From positions 403,421 to 457,898 of the forward strand of contig JAMPAJ010000001.1 of assembly GCA_023667265.1 (NCBI GenBank): 54,478 bases of DNA, given 5' to 3'. The translations under genes and the position numbers were made by a program. Of the stretch, positions 16,741 through 25,420 are shown one piece after another (position 1 is the stretch's first letter; every line of letters starts with the position of its first letter). This stretch comes from Alistipes sp. (GTDB lineage Bacteria > Bacillota > Clostridia > Oscillospirales > Ruminococcaceae). The notes under the pieces were generated by a model. That model saw nothing but the letters and a program-made list of their open reading frames with translations, was not told the origin of the DNA and did no database searches.

Positions 16741-16763
16741 TTTATTAAAGGCGATGCCGCCTA
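16741..16763 (-). terminator. Possible weak terminator of spo0A
   Basis: On the minus strand AGGCG-gcat-CGCCT followed by TTAATAAATT. The stem is short and the T tract is interrupted; it lies just after the spo0A stop. Read-through into the flavin reductase gene is plausible. Confidence 0.45.
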
Positions 16764-16775
16764 AAAAAACTTATA

Positions 16776-17540
16776 TCAGACATATTGATTATATTTTCCA
16801 AGCTCGGATTTATACCGCAGCCTGAGCTTGTCTGTGATAAGGGCGATAAACTCGGAATTTGTGGGCTTTCCCTTTCCCGTGTCCACTGTGTAGCCGAAGA
16901 AGGAGTTTAAAGTGTCCACATTTCCCCTGTCCCAGGCGATCTCAATGGCGTGGCGTATCGCACGCTCGACCCGGGAGGACGTCGTATCATAAATTCCGGC
17001 GACCGTGGGATACAGCACCTTTGTGATGCTGTCCAGCATTGATTTATCCTCAACGGAACGAAGTATCGCCGTTCTGATGTAGTGGTAGCCCTTGATATGA
17101 GCCGGCACGCCAAGCTGGTGTATAATATCGGTCACGACGATCTCCATATCGTCGCTGAAGCTGTCCGCCTTGCTTCCTATAGCCTCATTCAGCGCCCTGC
17201 AAAGCTCCTGAACGGTATATGGCTTCTTCAGATAGCACGAACAGCCGCTTTCCTCAGCCTGACGGCGGACATCGCCGCTGTCGCAGCTTGAAACGACAAC
17301 AAACGGAACCTTGCTGCTGCGTTCGCGCGCTCTTCTCATTATAGTAACGGCATCGCTGTTATCCGAAGAAATATCGAGGATCACAGCGTCCGGTCTGTCC
17401 TTGTCTATTGATTCCAGTATCGTTTCGCAGTCCTTCTTTCTCGTGTAAGCGAACATACCCTTTTCCCGGAGCATATTCGCCATGCTCACACCTGTCCAGG
17501 CTGTATCGTCGCCGATAAGCACCTTGATTTTCTTGTCCAT
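16776..17540 (-). CDS. spo0A: Stage 0 sporulation / stage-control response regulator Spo0A
   Basis: 254 aa, AGGAGG 6 bases before the ATG. Receiver domain 1-120 with acidic pair D11/D12 region (GDDTAW), phospho-acceptor D56 in AVILDISS, switch serine in VVVSS and lysine in LKKPY. The C-terminal Spo0A effector domain (about 140-254) is well kept: [34 protein letters not shown] and the recognition-end signature KPTNSEFIA. It binds 0A boxes (TGTCGAA core) when phosphorylated. The usual neighbour spoIVB is not present. Many ruminococci retain Spo0A but do not visibly sporulate, so the role here may be broader stage or stress control. A perfect 0A-box match lies in this window at 32216-32226. Confidence 0.94.
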   Translation of the reverse strand: MDKKIKVLIGDDTAWTGVSMANMLREKGMFAYTRKKDCETILESIDKDRPDAVILDISSDNSDAVTIMRRARERSSKVPFVVVSSCDSGDVRRQAEESGCSCYLKKPYTVQELCRALNEAIGSKADSFSDDMEIVVTDIIHQLGVPAHIKGYHYIRTAILRSVEDKSMLDSITKVLYPTVAGIYDTTSSRVERAIRHAIEIAWDRGNVDTLNSFFGYTVDTGKGKPTNSEFIALITDKLRLRYKSELGKYNQYV

Positions 17541-17645
17541 TTTTTCCTCCTGTTTCTACTGCCCTCCGTCAATTGCGGCGGACTGTTCCGGCAGATATTA
17601 TACCTGCCGTCTTTATGTTTTATTTGGGATTTCTTCCCATATTCT

Positions 17646-17674
17646 ATATTATCATATAAAATACGCTCGTGCAA
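17646..17674 (-). promoter_or_regulatory. Candidate promoter of spo0A
   Basis: Minus strand TTGCAC (17669-17674), 17-base spacer, TAATAT (17646-17651) with TG one base before. A second TATAAT at about 17595-17602 sits inside a CGGCAG/CTGCCG inverted repeat but has no good -35; it could be a second promoter or a regulated leader. Confidence 0.55.
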
Positions 17675-17732
17675 GAGAAAACGCAGTCACAGTGTGTGGA
17701 AAATCCCATTATCTTATCGAAAAAAGGTGTGC

Positions 17733-17756
17733 GGCGGCGGGAAGCCCCCGCGAGCG
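17733..17756 (-). repeat. Family R1 hairpin end, partial copy
   Basis: GCGGCGGGAAGCCCCCGC followed by GAGCGAT, matching the hairpin end of R1 in reverse orientation. The rest of the element is not recognisable. It lies about 45 bases upstream of the Nudix promoter. Confidence 0.6.
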
Positions 17757-17801
17757 ATATTAACAGGAGATATTAATATTGGGAAAATTTTTTCGCGACT
17801 G

Positions 17802-17830
17802 TTGCAATTTTGCTATTTATATGATATAAT
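17802..17830 (+). promoter_or_regulatory. Promoter of the Nudix gene
   Basis: TTGCAA (17802-17807), 17-base spacer, TATAAT (17825-17830) with TG one base before; CGCG lies just upstream of the -35, as in several other promoters of this window. A perfect CTCACTG-cat-CAGTGAG hairpin (17851-17867) lies in the leader. Confidence 0.82.
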
Positions 17831-17893
17831 ATAAAATGAACATTCATACTCTCACTGCATCAGTGAGCACACTACGAACAGAAAGGATCAGAA

Positions 17894-18307
17894 ATGCTTC
17901 ACGAGAAATCATGCGGAGCTATTGTTTATCGTAAGTACCACGGAAATACCGAGATACTCCTTATAAAACATATCAACAGCGGCCATTGGTCTTTCCCGAA
18001 GGGTCATGTTGAGCCGGGAGAATCCGAAGCCGAAACGGCTGCCCGTGAGATAAAAGAGGAAACCGATATTGACGTTATGATCGACCCCACATTTCGTGAG
18101 ACCGTTACCTATTCCCCGAAAAAAGACACCATGAAGGTAGTCGTCTATTTTCTGGCAAAGGCGAAAAACGTGGAGTTTCATCCCCAGGAGAACGAGATCG
18201 CTGAGATACGCTGGGTAGACATATCCCACGCCGGTCACATCCTCTCCTATGAAAACGATAAAACAATAGTCATGAAAGCCAAATCCGCGATCAAGGAAAT
18301 CCACTGA
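17894..18307 (+). CDS. Nudix hydrolase, Ap4A-hydrolase-like
   Basis: 137 aa, AAAGGA before the ATG. The Nudix box is GHVEPGESEAETAAREIKEE followed by TDID (residues about 37-60): the metal-binding REIKEE core is intact, while the usual glycine after EE is replaced by threonine. The N-terminal SCGAIVYR and the WSFPKGHVE form match the bis(5'-nucleosyl)-tetraphosphatase (asymmetrical) group, which clears Ap4A and related dinucleotides. The substrate call rests on that resemblance only. It has its own promoter and a bidirectional terminator shared with the convergent LysR gene. Confidence 0.86.
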   Translation: MLHEKSCGAIVYRKYHGNTEILLIKHINSGHWSFPKGHVEPGESEAETAAREIKEETDIDVMIDPTFRETVTYSPKKDTMKVVVYFLAKAKNVEFHPQENEIAEIRWVDISHAGHILSYENDKTIVMKAKSAIKEIH

Positions 18308-18313
18308 ACGAAA

Positions 18314-18335
18314 AACCGCACTTTTACGTGCGGTT
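18314..18335. terminator. Terminator between convergent Nudix and LysR genes
   Basis: AACCGCAC (18314-18321) / GTGCGGTT (18328-18335), followed by CTTTT on the plus strand and by TTTTTCG on the minus strand, so it can serve both genes. Confidence 0.85.
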
Positions 18336-18339
18336 CTTT

Positions 18340-19272
18340 TCATTTTTCAGCGCTGATATTCTCAACAAATTCAGTGATATGATCCATACACGATTTCAGC
18401 ACGCGGTTGTTTTCGCTGGACTTCTTGCATATCATTATATCGCAGGTTTTCAGTATCGCCTGCGAACATTTCTTCGCAATCATCGGCGTAGTCACAGGGA
18501 TCATCGGCAGCCCGGGAGAGCTCCACATATACGCGTTTTTCACAGTCGCCAGCATTATCATCTTGCTTCCGTTGTCATACACGTATATACGCTTCGGGGC
18601 GCTGGCGTTCTCATAATCCGGATTGATGTAGCTTCTGTCAAAGACGCTCATCTCGTCGTCGGCATGAACTATTTCCGGATACTTTTTCAGTTCCTCGAGC
18701 GGAATATCGTCAAGCTGTGCAAGAGGGTGATCCTGCGACATTATCGGAGCCATACTGAACTCCGCCAGCTTCCGGGCATTTATCTTTCTTGCAGCCATCT
18801 GCTCCATAAACACGTCAAGCTGATTTCCGGGAACGCGGAAAACGCCTATATCCGCCTTTCCGGTGTTCACGTCCTCAATGACCTTGCTGGAAATATTCTC
18901 TATAAATTGCAGAGAGATCTTGTCCTCTCCGGAAATAGAGTTTACCCACTTGCCAAGGGCAACAGACATATATGCCGAGCGAACGGAGGATATGCGCACC
19001 GATACGCCGTCCTCTCCGCGGTTTGTATAGTCGTTTTCAAGGCTGTGCATACTTTCAACGATATCCTTTGCCCGGAGGAGGAAGCTCTCGCCCTCGGGCG
19101 TTATGACCATTCCGTTTGGCGTCCGCCAGAAGATCTGCATACCTATTTCAGATTCCAGCTCCTTCAGGGCGATGCTTATATTCGGCTGCGCCTGATACAA
19201 ATTTTTCGCCGCAGCCGTTATGCTTCCTGCATGAGCTATAGCTATGACGTATTCCAGTTGCTGCATTTTCAT
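18340..19272 (-). CDS. LysR-family transcriptional regulator
   Basis: 310 aa from the ATG at 19272, with GAGGGA about 9 bases upstream; a frame extension of ten codons lacks a ribosome site. Residues 1-60 are the LysR winged helix (MQQLEYVIAIAHAGSITAAAKNLYQAQPNISIALKELESEIG), and 90-300 the periplasmic-binding-like effector domain. No obvious target gene is divergent from it; the next plus-strand gene is ylxM, whose promoter is 160 bases away. The ligand is unknown. Confidence 0.92.
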   Translation of the reverse strand: MKMQQLEYVIAIAHAGSITAAAKNLYQAQPNISIALKELESEIGMQIFWRTPNGMVITPEGESFLLRAKDIVESMHSLENDYTNRGEDGVSVRISSVRSAYMSVALGKWVNSISGEDKISLQFIENISSKVIEDVNTGKADIGVFRVPGNQLDVFMEQMAARKINARKLAEFSMAPIMSQDHPLAQLDDIPLEELKKYPEIVHADDEMSVFDRSYINPDYENASAPKRIYVYDNGSKMIMLATVKNAYMWSSPGLPMIPVTTPMIAKKCSQAILKTCDIMICKKSSENNRVLKSCMDHITEFVENISAEK

Positions 19273-19325
19273 GTTTATATCCCTCACATTGCTTGCGCAC
19301 AAATTTTCGTTATCAATCAGAAAAT

Positions 19326-19354
19326 ATTATACCATATATTTTTTAAGTATTCAA
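19326..19354 (-). promoter_or_regulatory. Promoter of the LysR gene
   Basis: Minus strand TTGAAT (19349-19354), 17-base spacer, TATAAT (19326-19331) with TGG before the -10. Confidence 0.78.
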
Positions 19355-19511
19355 TAGATATTAAAAATTTATATTGTATAATTTTGTGAGATAACACATA
19401 GAAATCCCGGGATAATATATACAAATCGTAATAAAGAGCAGCTATTTTCCCTTTTGGAGACCAACGCTTGCAAATTGGTGATTGTTAAATATACTAAATT
19501 TATATTTTCCC

Positions 19512-19540
19512 TTGACAAGGGGCTGAATATGGTGTATAAT
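19512..19540 (+). promoter_or_regulatory. Promoter of the ylxM-ffh operon
   Basis: TTGACA (19512-19517), 17-base spacer, TATAAT (19535-19540), a full consensus match. The leader contains an inverted repeat GGTGTAA (19551-19557) / TTACACC (19570-19576) of unknown role. Confidence 0.88.
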
Positions 19541-19595
19541 AAATCTCGTTGGTGTAAACCTTTTTTGTATTACACCAGGCGTTTAGGAGACGGCT

Positions 19596-19931
19596 ATGGC
19601 AAAAAAACTTGAATTTGTAATGCTTCTTGACTGCTACGGCGAGCTTCTCACCGAGTATCAGAAAAATATCATGGAGCTGTATTACTGCGAGGATCTGTCC
19701 CTTGCGGAGATCAGCGAGCCTCTCGGCATCACAAGACAGGCTGTGCAGAATATGCTCCGCCGCGCCGAAAAGCTCCTTCTGAACTACGAGGAAAAGCTGG
19801 GCTTCGCAGAACGTCTTGAAAAAATGCGGCGCTGCTTCGGAAGCATCCGCAGTGCGGCAGATGGTCTGGACGACGATTCGCTGAAGCTGCGCATAGAAAA
19901 CGAGATCGCAAAGGGACTTGAGCTTCTTTAA
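19596..19931 (+). CDS. ylxM: YlxM-type helper of the signal recognition particle
   Basis: 111 aa, TTAGGAG before the ATG. The protein is a sigma-70 region 4-like helix-turn-helix (YYCEDLSLAEISEPLGITRQAVQNMLRRAEK, residues about 28-58) with a helical C terminus. YlxM proteins lie beside ffh in Firmicutes and Mollicutes and modulate SRP assembly or GTP hydrolysis. The gene is 14 bases upstream of ffh, in the same transcript. Confident by motif plus neighbour. Confidence 0.92.
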   Translation: MAKKLEFVMLLDCYGELLTEYQKNIMELYYCEDLSLAEISEPLGITRQAVQNMLRRAEKLLLNYEEKLGFAERLEKMRRCFGSIRSAADGLDDDSLKLRIENEIAKGLELL

Positions 19932-19945
19932 AAGGGAGGGAACGT

Positions 19946-21328
19946 ATGGCATTTGAAGGATTATCCGAAAAACTGAACAGCGTCTTCAAAAAGCTGAAAT
20001 CACGCGGAAAGCTGACGGAAAAGGACGTAAAGGAGGCTATGCGCGAGGTAAAGCTCGCTCTCCTTGAAGCCGACGTAAGCTATAAGGTCGTAAAGGACTT
20101 CGTAAGCAAGGTTTCCGAGCGTGCCGTCGGAGAAGAGGTTCTCAACAGCCTTACGCCTGCCCAGCAGGTCATAAAAATCGTTAACGAGGAGCTGTGCTCG
20201 CTTATGGGCAGCAGCAACTCCAGAATAAATTTCGCCTCAAAGCCGCCTACAGTCATCATGATGTGCGGTCTGCAGGGCTCGGGTAAGACGACCCATGCCG
20301 CAAAGCTGGCAAAAATGCTGAAAAAGGAAGGACACCGTCCCCTCCTCGCCGCCTGTGATATTTACCGTCCGGCAGCTATAAATCAGCTCCAGGTAGTCGG
20401 CGGAAAGGCTGACGTAAAGGTCTTTGAAATGGGGCAGACCGACCCGGTCATCATCGCTAAAAAGGCTCTCGCCCACGCTAAGGACTACGGTCACGACGTT
20501 CTTATCATCGACACCGCAGGACGTCTGCACGTTGACGAGGCTCTCATGGACGAGCTGAAAAAAATCAAGGAGTTTACTTCTCCCGACGAGATAATGCTGG
20601 TCGTGGACGCCATGACCGGTCAGGACGCCGTCAACGTTGCCAAGGCTTTCGACGAGGCTGTGGGAATTACCAGCGTGCTCATGTCAAAGCTCGATTCCGA
20701 TACGAGAGGCGGTGCGGCGCTTTCAGTTCTGTCCGTTACCGGCAAGCCTATCAAATATGTGGGAATGGGCGAAAAGCTGGACGATTTCGAGCAGTTCCAC
20801 CCGGAGCGTATGGCTTCGAGAATACTTGGAATGGGCGACGTGCTCACCCTTATCGAGAAAGCAGAAAACGTCATGAGCCAGAAGGAAGCCGAAAAGCTTA
20901 CCAAAAAGTTCAAGGAAAATAAGTTCGACATGAACGATCTGCTCGACCAGATGCGGCAGATACGCAAAATGGGCAATATGAAGTCCATTTTAGGTATGTT
21001 CCCCGGAGTCGGAAGCAAGATCAAGGACATGGATATAGACGACAAGCAGTTTGTGAGAATAGAAGCGATCATCACATCTATGACGACGGCTGAACGCGAA
21101 AAGCCCTCTATCATAAATCCGTCACGGAAGAGACGTATCGCGGCTGGAAGCGGCACTAAGGTCGAGGAGATCAACCGCCTGCTGAAACAGTTCGAGCAGA
21201 TGCAGAAGGTCATGAAGCAGTTCACCGGCAAGAACAACAAAATGAACCTGAGAAAGGCAAGAAAACAGCTTGCAGGAATGAATTTCGACAAAATGACGGG
21301 AAAGGGCGGAGGAAATCTGCCGTTCTGA
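19946..21328 (+). CDS. ffh: Signal recognition particle GTPase Ffh
   Basis: 460 aa, AGGGAGG before the ATG. N domain 1-85, GTPase domain about 86-295 with GLQGSGKTT (108-116), DTAGRLHVDE, and SKLDSDTRGG, and a methionine-rich M domain with the RNA-binding RRKR-type helix (SRKRRIAAGSG) to the end (MNLRKARKQLAGMNFDKM). It binds 4.5S/6S-type RNA and signal sequences and delivers ribosomes to FtsY. Usual length. It is followed at 71 bases by rpsP, the standard Firmicutes order. Confidence 0.97.
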   Translation: MAFEGLSEKLNSVFKKLKSRGKLTEKDVKEAMREVKLALLEADVSYKVVKDFVSKVSERAVGEEVLNSLTPAQQVIKIVNEELCSLMGSSNSRINFASKPPTVIMMCGLQGSGKTTHAAKLAKMLKKEGHRPLLAACDIYRPAAINQLQVVGGKADVKVFEMGQTDPVIIAKKALAHAKDYGHDVLIIDTAGRLHVDEALMDELKKIKEFTSPDEIMLVVDAMTGQDAVNVAKAFDEAVGITSVLMSKLDSDTRGGAALSVLSVTGKPIKYVGMGEKLDDFEQFHPERMASRILGMGDVLTLIEKAENVMSQKEAEKLTKKFKENKFDMNDLLDQMRQIRKMGNMKSILGMFPGVGSKIKDMDIDDKQFVRIEAIITSMTTAEREKPSIINPSRKRRIAAGSGTKVEEINRLLKQFEQMQKVMKQFTGKNNKMNLRKARKQLAGMNFDKMTGKGGGNLPF

Positions 21329-21399
21329 GGAGTTCTATAGATTTCACGCGTTAAAACGCTTGAATATACACAATAAAAATATTTCGGAGGTGAATACAA

Positions 21400-21642
21400 A
21401 TGGCAGTAAAGATCAGACTGAGAAGAATGGGCGCTAAGAAAGCTCCTTTCTACCGTGTAGTCGTTGCAGATTCCAGATACCCCAGAGACGGAAGATTCGT
21501 TGAGGAGATCGGTTACTACGACCCCACAAAGGAGCCCTCTGTTGTAAAGATCGACGCTGATAAGGCAAAGGATTGGATCGCAAAGGGTGCACAGCCTACA
21601 GACACAGTAAAGGTTATCCTGAAGAAGGAAGGTATCCTTTAA
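21400..21642 (+). CDS. rpsP: 30S ribosomal protein S16
   Basis: 80 aa, GGAGGTG 8 bases before the ATG. Starts [20 protein letters not shown], the family signature, and has the normal length. A small GCGTT/AACGC hairpin lies in the ffh-rpsP gap, and a GAGGTGAGAC/GTCTCAGCCTC hairpin follows the gene (21659-21683) before khpA; either could tune expression across the operon. Confidence 0.97.
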   Translation: MAVKIRLRRMGAKKAPFYRVVVADSRYPRDGRFVEEIGYYDPTKEPSVVKIDADKAKDWIAKGAQPTDTVKVILKKEGIL

Positions 21643-21709
21643 TCGCTTAGCTAAGGAAGAGGTGAGACTTTGTCTCAGCCTCTGTTCCGAAAGCTTACCG
21701 GAGGTTAAA

Positions 21710-21943
21710 ATGAAAGATTTACTTTATGCAATTGCAGCAGGTCTCGTTGAGGACAAGACTGCTATCAAAATTGTTGAGGACGAACCGGACGAGGAGGGCG
21801 TTATAAACTTCCACCTTTCCGTTGCTCCCGACGACATGGGCCGCGTTATCGGCAAGCAGGGCAGAATTGCCAAGGCGCTCAGAACTATTATGAGAGCCGG
21901 AGCTGCCAAGAAGGATCTCAAGGTTGCCGTGACAATTGAATAA
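21710..21943 (+). CDS. khpA: KH-domain RNA-binding protein KhpA
   Basis: 77 aa from the ATG at 21710, with GGAGG 5 bases upstream; the frame stays open 16 codons earlier but without a ribosome site. A single KH domain with the GKQGR loop (VIGKQGRIAKALRTI, residues about 45-59). It pairs with KhpB/Jag in other Firmicutes to bind many RNAs and affect division. In the common Firmicutes order it sits between rpsP and rimM-trmD-rplS; here a terminator follows it at once and those genes are absent. Confidence 0.95.
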   Translation: MKDLLYAIAAGLVEDKTAIKIVEDEPDEEGVINFHLSVAPDDMGRVIGKQGRIAKALRTIMRAGAAKKDLKVAVTIE

Positions 21944-21949
21944 TTTATC

Positions 21950-21976
21950 GGGGCTGATCTCTCAGCCCCTTATTTT
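21950..21976 (+). terminator. Terminator of the ylxM-ffh-rpsP-khpA operon
   Basis: GGGGCTGA (21950-21957) - tctc - TCAGCCCC (21962-21969) followed by TTATTTTAT. Confidence 0.88.
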
Positions 21977-21989
21977 ATAGAGGTAAAAA

Positions 21990-22796
21990 ATGAACATTAC
22001 AGAAAGCGAAAAATCAATACGTCAGGCGTTCGGGAAGAGCATCTGGACGAAATTCCGCCGGGGAATACGGGATTATCGGCTTATCTCTCCAGGCGACAAA
22101 ATCGCCGTCTGCATCTCCGGCGGCAAGGATTCAATGCTAATGGCGCAATGCCTGAAGCACCTGCACAGAAACGGCGAGATCCCCTTCGAGCTCGAATTTA
22201 TCGTCATGGACCCGGGCTACAGCGCGGAAAATATGGCGAAGATACGGGGAAACTGCGAGATTCTCGGCATCTCCCCGAAATTTTACAGGACGGAGATATT
22301 CAGCTCCGCCGAAAAGTCCCCGAAAAATCCATGCTTTCTCTGCGCAAGACTCCGGCGTGGATTTCTTTATAAAACGGCGCAGGAGCTGGGCTGCGGAAAG
22401 ATCGCACTGGGACACCATTTCGACGACGTTGTGGAAACAATTCTCATGGCGATGCTCTACGGCTCGCAGATGCAGACAATGATGCCCAGACTTGCGGCTG
22501 AAAATTATCCCGTCGAGGTCATAAGACCGCTCTATCTCGTCCGTGAGGCGGATATAATCGGCTGGGCAGAGCATAACGGGCTGGAATTTATCCGATGCGC
22601 CTGCAAAATGTCGGAAAACAGCGATAAAAGCTCCAAAAGGGCTGAGGTGAAGGAGCTTCTCCGTCAGCTCCGGCAGACAAACCCCGGAGTTGATATGAGC
22701 ATTTTCAGAAGCGCGGAAAATGTGGATCTGCGGCGGATAATCTCCTACCGCGACGGCAGTGAGCGGCATTGTTTTCTTGATAAATTCAGTGATTGA
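21990..22796 (+). CDS. TtcA-like PP-loop tRNA thiolation family protein
   Basis: 268 aa, GAGGTA before the ATG. The PP-loop SGGKDS is at 43-48 (adenylation of the substrate). Cysteines C115 and C118 (NPCFLCARLRRG) and C203 and C205 (RCACK) match the iron-sulphur-binding pattern of TtcA, which makes 2-thiocytidine at tRNA position 32. GHHFDD (141-146) is a further family motif. Firmicutes homologues of this size are usually named TtcA family without experimental proof, so the tRNA target is inference. It lies between the khpA terminator and the next promoter with no promoter I can identify, so read-through may drive it. Confidence 0.85.
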   Translation: MNITESEKSIRQAFGKSIWTKFRRGIRDYRLISPGDKIAVCISGGKDSMLMAQCLKHLHRNGEIPFELEFIVMDPGYSAENMAKIRGNCEILGISPKFYRTEIFSSAEKSPKNPCFLCARLRRGFLYKTAQELGCGKIALGHHFDDVVETILMAMLYGSQMQTMMPRLAAENYPVEVIRPLYLVREADIIGWAEHNGLEFIRCACKMSENSDKSSKRAEVKELLRQLRQTNPGVDMSIFRSAENVDLRRIISYRDGSERHCFLDKFSD

Positions 22797-22821
22797 CTTT
22801 TTTGGCGAAAAATGGTATAAT
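22793..22821 (+). promoter_or_regulatory. Promoter of the first cyclophilin-like gene
   Basis: TTGACT (22793-22798), 17-base spacer, TATAAT (22816-22821) with TGG before the -10. The -35 overlaps the stop codon end of the TtcA-like gene. Confidence 0.83.
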
Positions 22822-22874
22822 GAAAGAATAACAACGTGGAAGAATAGAATTATCAATCAACTCCGAGGTGCAGA

Positions 22875-23696
22875 ATGAAAAAGAAAATGTCAATGGGCAA
22901 ATTTATTATAATAGTCGCGCTCGTCATGGGCGTTCTTACCGTGGCTCTTCTCTATATTCAAGGAAAACAGGCAAAAAATAACACGTATATCAACATAGAC
23001 CCGGAAACGATGCAGCTTATCCAGCTTGAAGAGCCAAAAGCAGGCGCCCCTATAGCTATCGTTGACACGACTCTCGGCGAGTTCCGCTTCGTTCTCTATC
23101 CGGAGCAGTCTCCTAATGCCGTTAAAAATTTCGTCGAGCTGGCGGAAAGCGGCTACTATACCAACACCTACGTTTTCAATTCCGACAGCGGCGCATACTC
23201 GGCTGCCGGAAGCAAGCTGAAAAACGGCGAAATGCCCGAGGGCTACGACGTTTCCCGTGAGCTCGTGGAAAGAGAGCTGCACCAGGATCTCTGGCCCTTC
23301 AGAGGCGCGATATGCAGCATGACCACGACCATCGACCGAAGCTTCGGCGAAAGGATATTCGGCGGCGGAACATACTACAACGGCAGCCGTTTTGCAATAG
23401 TAAATTCTATCGAGTTCACCGACGAAATAAAGAAAGAGCTTATGGACAGCTCCCAGGATAAAGACCTCGGACAGGCTTTTATCGACAAGGGCGGAATACC
23501 AAATTTCTCCCAGCAGCTTACCGTTATCGGTCAGACCTATCAGGGGCTTGACGTGGTGGAGACTCTTGCAAATCTTGAATCGGAGAACAACGGAACTTAT
23601 ATGCTCCCGAAAGAGGATATCATGATAAATTCCGTGACCATTTCCACATACGAGCCGGAGGAGGATACGGCTGAAAATGAAAAAACTGCCGAATAA
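22875..23696 (+). CDS. Membrane-anchored divergent cyclophilin-like protein
   Basis: 273 aa, GAGGTG before the ATG. Residues 10-28 form one uncleaved-looking membrane helix; the rest (about 58-258) is outside and has a cyclophilin-type peptidyl-prolyl isomerase fold (IAIVDTTLGEFRFVLYPEQSPNAVKNFVELAESGYY, then FGERIFGGG and a closing VIGQTYQGLDVVETL). The strand that normally carries the catalytic FHR...FMIQGGD reads YVFNSDSGAYSAAGSK, so the catalytic arginine and glutamine are missing. It is probably not an active isomerase but a binding or chaperone paralogue of the next gene. Separate promoters serve the two genes. Confidence 0.8.
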   Translation: MKKKMSMGKFIIIVALVMGVLTVALLYIQGKQAKNNTYINIDPETMQLIQLEEPKAGAPIAIVDTTLGEFRFVLYPEQSPNAVKNFVELAESGYYTNTYVFNSDSGAYSAAGSKLKNGEMPEGYDVSRELVERELHQDLWPFRGAICSMTTTIDRSFGERIFGGGTYYNGSRFAIVNSIEFTDEIKKELMDSSQDKDLGQAFIDKGGIPNFSQQLTVIGQTYQGLDVVETLANLESENNGTYMLPKEDIMINSVTISTYEPEEDTAENEKTAE

Positions 23697-23762
23697 TTAA
23701 CGTTTTTCTACCGCTTTATCCTGCGGCAATCATTAATTATTACCAAAATTTTAAGGAAACTA

Positions 23763-23791
23763 TTTACAAACTGGCTTTTATGTTGTATAAT
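23763..23791 (+). promoter_or_regulatory. Promoter of the tandem cyclophilin lipoprotein
   Basis: TTTACA (23763-23768), 17-base spacer, TATAAT (23786-23791). The leader contains an ACGGCA/TGCCGT hairpin (about 23828-23856). An AATAATTAA / TTAATTATT inverted repeat enclosing a CCGC/GCGG stem (23692-23741) lies between the two cyclophilin genes. Confidence 0.75.
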
Positions 23792-23875
23792 TAATAGTTG
23801 GAGTATCAGAATAATATTGCAGACAGCACGGCATGATAAAAAAGCTGTGCCGTCCTTAAAAAGAGGTTTGATAAA

Positions 23876-25402
23876 ATGAATATAAAAAAGAAAATTCTGG
23901 CTGTTCTCCTGTGCGCGCTGACAGCCGGCTCGGTTCTGACTATGACCGCCTGCGGCAAAGATAAGGACGAGGAATCCGTCGGCTTCTCTGCAGAAGAAAA
24001 CGCGGAGATAATGAATTACACAGCTCCTAAAAACGGCGACAAGGTCGTCGAGATAACCTTCAAAGACTACGGAACAGTGAAATTCCGCCTGTTTCCGGAA
24101 TATGCCTCAAAGGGCGCGGAGAATTTCACTAAGCTGGCAGAAAGCGGCTACTATGACGGTCTTACCTTCCACCGCATTATCCAGGACTTTATGATCCAGG
24201 GCGGCGATCCCCTCGGCAACGGTATGGGCGGCGAATCGACCTGGGGCGGCAAGTTCGAGGGCGGTGTAAACGGTCACCTGATACACGTTCCCGGAGCCGT
24301 CGCATATGCAAACTCCGGCAGCACCTCCACGAACGGCAGCCAGTTCTACATCGTTACAGGCTCTTCCGTAACCGACGCCGATATGGACTCCATTGCTTCC
24401 TATACCGGAGCTGAGTTTTCCGAGAATCAGCGTAATCTCTACAAGGAGGTCGGCGGTACGCCAAGCCTCGACGGCGGCTATACCGTTTTCGGTCAGGTGT
24501 ACGAGGGTCTGGACATAATTTTCAATATCCAGTCCACCGCCACAGACGCGAACGACAAGCCTCTCAATAATGTCGTTATGGAAAGCGTAAGGATCACAGA
24601 GTATAACGGCGAGGAGCTGAAATGGCGTATCAGCGACTATGACTGGCAGCCGACAGCCCCTGTGAACTATACAGAGCCGCAGATCGGCGAGAAGATAGTC
24701 TCCATGAAAATCAAGGACTACGGCACTGTGAAATTCAAGCTTTTCCCGGAATATCTTCCGGATGCAGCCGAGAATTTCTTCCAGCTTGCTGAAAGCGGCT
24801 ACTATGACGGTCTCACCTTCCACAGAGTTATCAGCGACTTTATGATACAGGGAGGCGATCCCCTTGGTACGGGCATGGGCGGCGAATCAGCCTGGGGCGG
24901 CTCGTTTGACGGCGGAACATACGGCTCTTTGCTCCATGTTGCCGGCGCGCTGTGTTACGCAAACTCCGGCGCGACCTCCACTAACGGCAGCCAGTTCTAT
25001 ATCGTGACCGGAATGGAAATGAACGATACTATTTTCGCCAACGCTGCCGGATATTCCGAAAGCAAAATGGAAACATATTTAAAGGCAGGCTACGGCTATC
25101 CCTATCTCGACGGCAACTACACCGTTTTCGGACAGGTCATCGACGGTCTCGACGTTGTATTCAGAGTTCAGCAGACAGAGACTGACGACAGCGATAAGCC
25201 CCTGAACGACGTTATCATCGAGTCCGTGACAGTTGAGGAATACGACGGAAGCCCGGTAAAGTGGTATATAAGCGAATATGACATGACAGAGCCTGCAGCA
25301 GAAGCTCCCGAAGAGGACGAGGCAGGCGGCGAAGCTTCAGATGCGGAAACGACAGAGGGAGAAACAGAAGATACAGATACAGCTCCCGACTCTGCTGAAT
25401 AA
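23876..25402 (+). CDS. Lipoprotein with two cyclophilin-type PPIase domains
   Basis: 508 aa. Signal peptide with lipobox ending TMTAC (C26). Two homologous cyclophilin domains follow, about residues 55-240 and 268-468, each with the active-site segment FHR(I/V)I.DFMIQGGDP and the substrate-site NSG.TSTNGSQFYIVTG. An acidic Ser/Glu/Asp tail (about 475-508) ends the protein. It should catalyse proline isomerisation in proteins folding outside the membrane, like PrsA-type foldases but of the cyclophilin class. Tandem cyclophilin domains are uncommon; the two halves are alike at DNA level too, pointing to internal duplication. Confidence 0.9.
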   Translation: MNIKKKILAVLLCALTAGSVLTMTACGKDKDEESVGFSAEENAEIMNYTAPKNGDKVVEITFKDYGTVKFRLFPEYASKGAENFTKLAESGYYDGLTFHRIIQDFMIQGGDPLGNGMGGESTWGGKFEGGVNGHLIHVPGAVAYANSGSTSTNGSQFYIVTGSSVTDADMDSIASYTGAEFSENQRNLYKEVGGTPSLDGGYTVFGQVYEGLDIIFNIQSTATDANDKPLNNVVMESVRITEYNGEELKWRISDYDWQPTAPVNYTEPQIGEKIVSMKIKDYGTVKFKLFPEYLPDAAENFFQLAESGYYDGLTFHRVISDFMIQGGDPLGTGMGGESAWGGSFDGGTYGSLLHVAGALCYANSGATSTNGSQFYIVTGMEMNDTIFANAAGYSESKMETYLKAGYGYPYLDGNYTVFGQVIDGLDVVFRVQQTETDDSDKPLNDVIIESVTVEEYDGSPVKWYISEYDMTEPAAEAPEEDEAGGEASDAETTEGETEDTDTAPDSAE

Positions 25403-25420
25403 ACAGAACACGAGATAAAG

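Noticed and set aside
18328-19389. A 353-codon plus-strand frame opposite the LysR gene
   Set aside because: Starts inside the terminator between two genes and mirrors a clear LysR regulator.
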